This document shows, piece by piece, positions 39,199-39,734 of a stretch of DNA of 39,734 nucleotides. The stretch comes from a virus. The DNA lies in the IMG/VR virus record IMGVR_UViG_3300031280_000006, positions 1 through 39,734 of that record, one strand, 5' to 3'. A program made the translations under genes and the position numbers. Within the stretch, counting starts at the first letter, position 1. Every line of letters starts with the position of its first letter. The notes below the pieces were generated by a model. It saw nothing but the letters and a program-made list of their open reading frames with translations, was not told the DNA's origin and made no database searches.

Positions 39199-39405
39199 CT
39201 ATTGCAACCCAAACTTCAATTTTTTATTAACTTTCTGCAATCTTTTGCAAACCGCTTGGTGACTAATCTTGTATTTTTCGGCAATCTGTGTCTGAGTCAT
39301 CTTGTACTTATAACGCATTACAAATATTTTAAATTCCGTCGGTGTCAGTATTTGCTCAATGCTCACCCATAAATCAATTAAATCATAGCCACTGACATAA
39401 TGCAT
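39199..39405 (-). CDS. sigma-region-4-like late regulator
   Basis: 68 residues from the ATG at 39405 (GGGG seven bases upstream); ATG 39417 is the alternative. The C-terminal half is a sigma-70 region-4-like helix-turn-helix: LTPTEFKIFVMRYKYKMT, then QTQIAEKYKISHQAVCKRLQ. Small proteins of this kind directly upstream of terminase genes act as late transcription activators in many temperate phages (ArpU/RinA-like position). Role inferred from fold and position. Confidence 0.75.
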   Translation of the reverse strand: MHYVSGYDLIDLWVSIEQILTPTEFKIFVMRYKYKMTQTQIAEKYKISHQAVCKRLQKVNKKLKFGLQ

Positions 39406-39471
39406 AAATCGCCCCATTCCGTATAATTTCTTATTTCCATATTCGCAATATAAGCATTATTGGTATTCTAG

Positions 39472-39504
39472 ATTATAAGAAGTGCGCATGGTAGGTTAAG
39501 ACAA
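39472..39504 (-). promoter_or_regulatory. weak promoter candidate before the late regulator
   Basis: The minus strand has a perfect -10 TATAAT at 39472-39477, but the only -35-like TTGTCT (39499-39504) is 21 bases away, too far. It could need an activator or be active only weakly. It is the only visible promoter-like sequence upstream of the late genes. Confidence 0.35.
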
Positions 39505-39508
39505 TATC

Positions 39509-39734
39509 TTAAACGCGGGGGACATGGGCTATATTTTTTAAATCGTTATGTTTATAATACCAATCCAAATTATCAAAACTAATATTGGGTTTATACCGTT
39601 TTGTGCCAAATGTGCCTTCTCCCATCGGTTCGTAAAACTCGCACTTGTCCATGGTCATTTCCCGAACATTGGACAACAATCGCATTGATTTATTTACGCC
39701 CCTGCTATTGACGGCTGCGCCTTTTTCACAGACG
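39509..39734 (-). CDS. small Cys-containing protein, 5' end off the right edge
   Basis: Leftward frame open to the right edge, 74 codons here. It contains VCEKGAAVNSRGVNKSMRLL and MTMDKCEFYEP, the Cys-aromatic pattern of the Cys-rich genes at 334-1156. Joining the window ends extends it by three codons to GTG at 8-6, overlapping the stop of the gene at 5-124 (GTGA). If the molecule is not circular, the start is missing. The stop is at 39509. Confidence 0.65.
   Translation of the reverse strand, partial: VCEKGAAVNSRGVNKSMRLLSNVREMTMDKCEFYEPMGEGTFGTKRYKPNISFDNLDWYYKHNDLKNIAHVPRV

Noticed and set aside
1-39734. Prophage with flanking host chromosome
   Set aside because: No host-type genes at either end; the integrase lies in the interior and the two ends read as adjoining phage genes.

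Overview
The window reads as the genome of a temperate tailed phage of podovirus type. No bacterial chromosomal genes are visible. The virion genes form a T7-like short-tail set: head-tail connector portal, two tail tubular proteins, and three internal virion proteins, the largest 1482 residues. The capsid genes resemble those of Bordetella phage BPP-1 (major capsid, Bbp16-like cement protein, Bbp19-like small protein). The host cannot be named. The DNA is AT-rich, Shine-Dalgarno sites are strong and G-rich, and two lipoproteins plus a possible envelope protein suggest a diderm bacterium that uses ordinary ribosome binding sites. That is an inference.

Layout. Positions 1-11778 are an early operon transcribed leftward from a promoter at 11808-11836. 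It starts with small regulators, an excisionase-like protein and a pentapeptide-repeat protein. Then come a Bet/RecT annealing protein, a coiled-coil protein and a PD-(D/E)XK nuclease. Further on are two HNH-AP2 homing endonucleases, a ribbon-helix-helix protein, a DNA methyltransferase, a replisome organizer with candidate origin iterons inside its gene, a VRR-NUC nuclease, and several very small Cys-rich proteins. Positions 11868-13795 are the only rightward unit: Xre-type repressor, lipoprotein and tyrosine integrase. Positions 13796-14025 hold an AT-rich candidate attP and a terminator-like hairpin. Positions 14026-39734 are the late operon, transcribed leftward. In order of transcription it encodes a sigma-region-4-like regulator, small and large terminase, portal, scaffold, capsid, cement protein, tail tubes, internal virion proteins, two tail fibres, two M15-type lysins with a holin-like protein between them, and accessory genes (metallophosphoesterase, glutaredoxin-like).

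The right end (39509-39734) is an open leftward reading frame. Joining the right end to the left end extends it in frame to a GTG at 8-6. That GTG overlaps the stop codon of the small gene at 5-124 in the GTGA arrangement used elsewhere here. The window is therefore probably a complete circular or circularly permuted genome opened at an arbitrary point.

Most genes overlap or abut (ATGA, GTGA, TTGA, TAATG junctions). Many real genes are shorter than 60 codons and were found by reading the gaps. Two genes, the large terminase and the second M15 lysin, each look broken by one extra base in a five-base A/T run. Either the assembly has homopolymer errors or the genes are expressed in an unusual way. 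No tRNA, rRNA, CRISPR array, insertion sequence or reverse transcriptase was seen, and no stretch over 300 bases lacks a gene.
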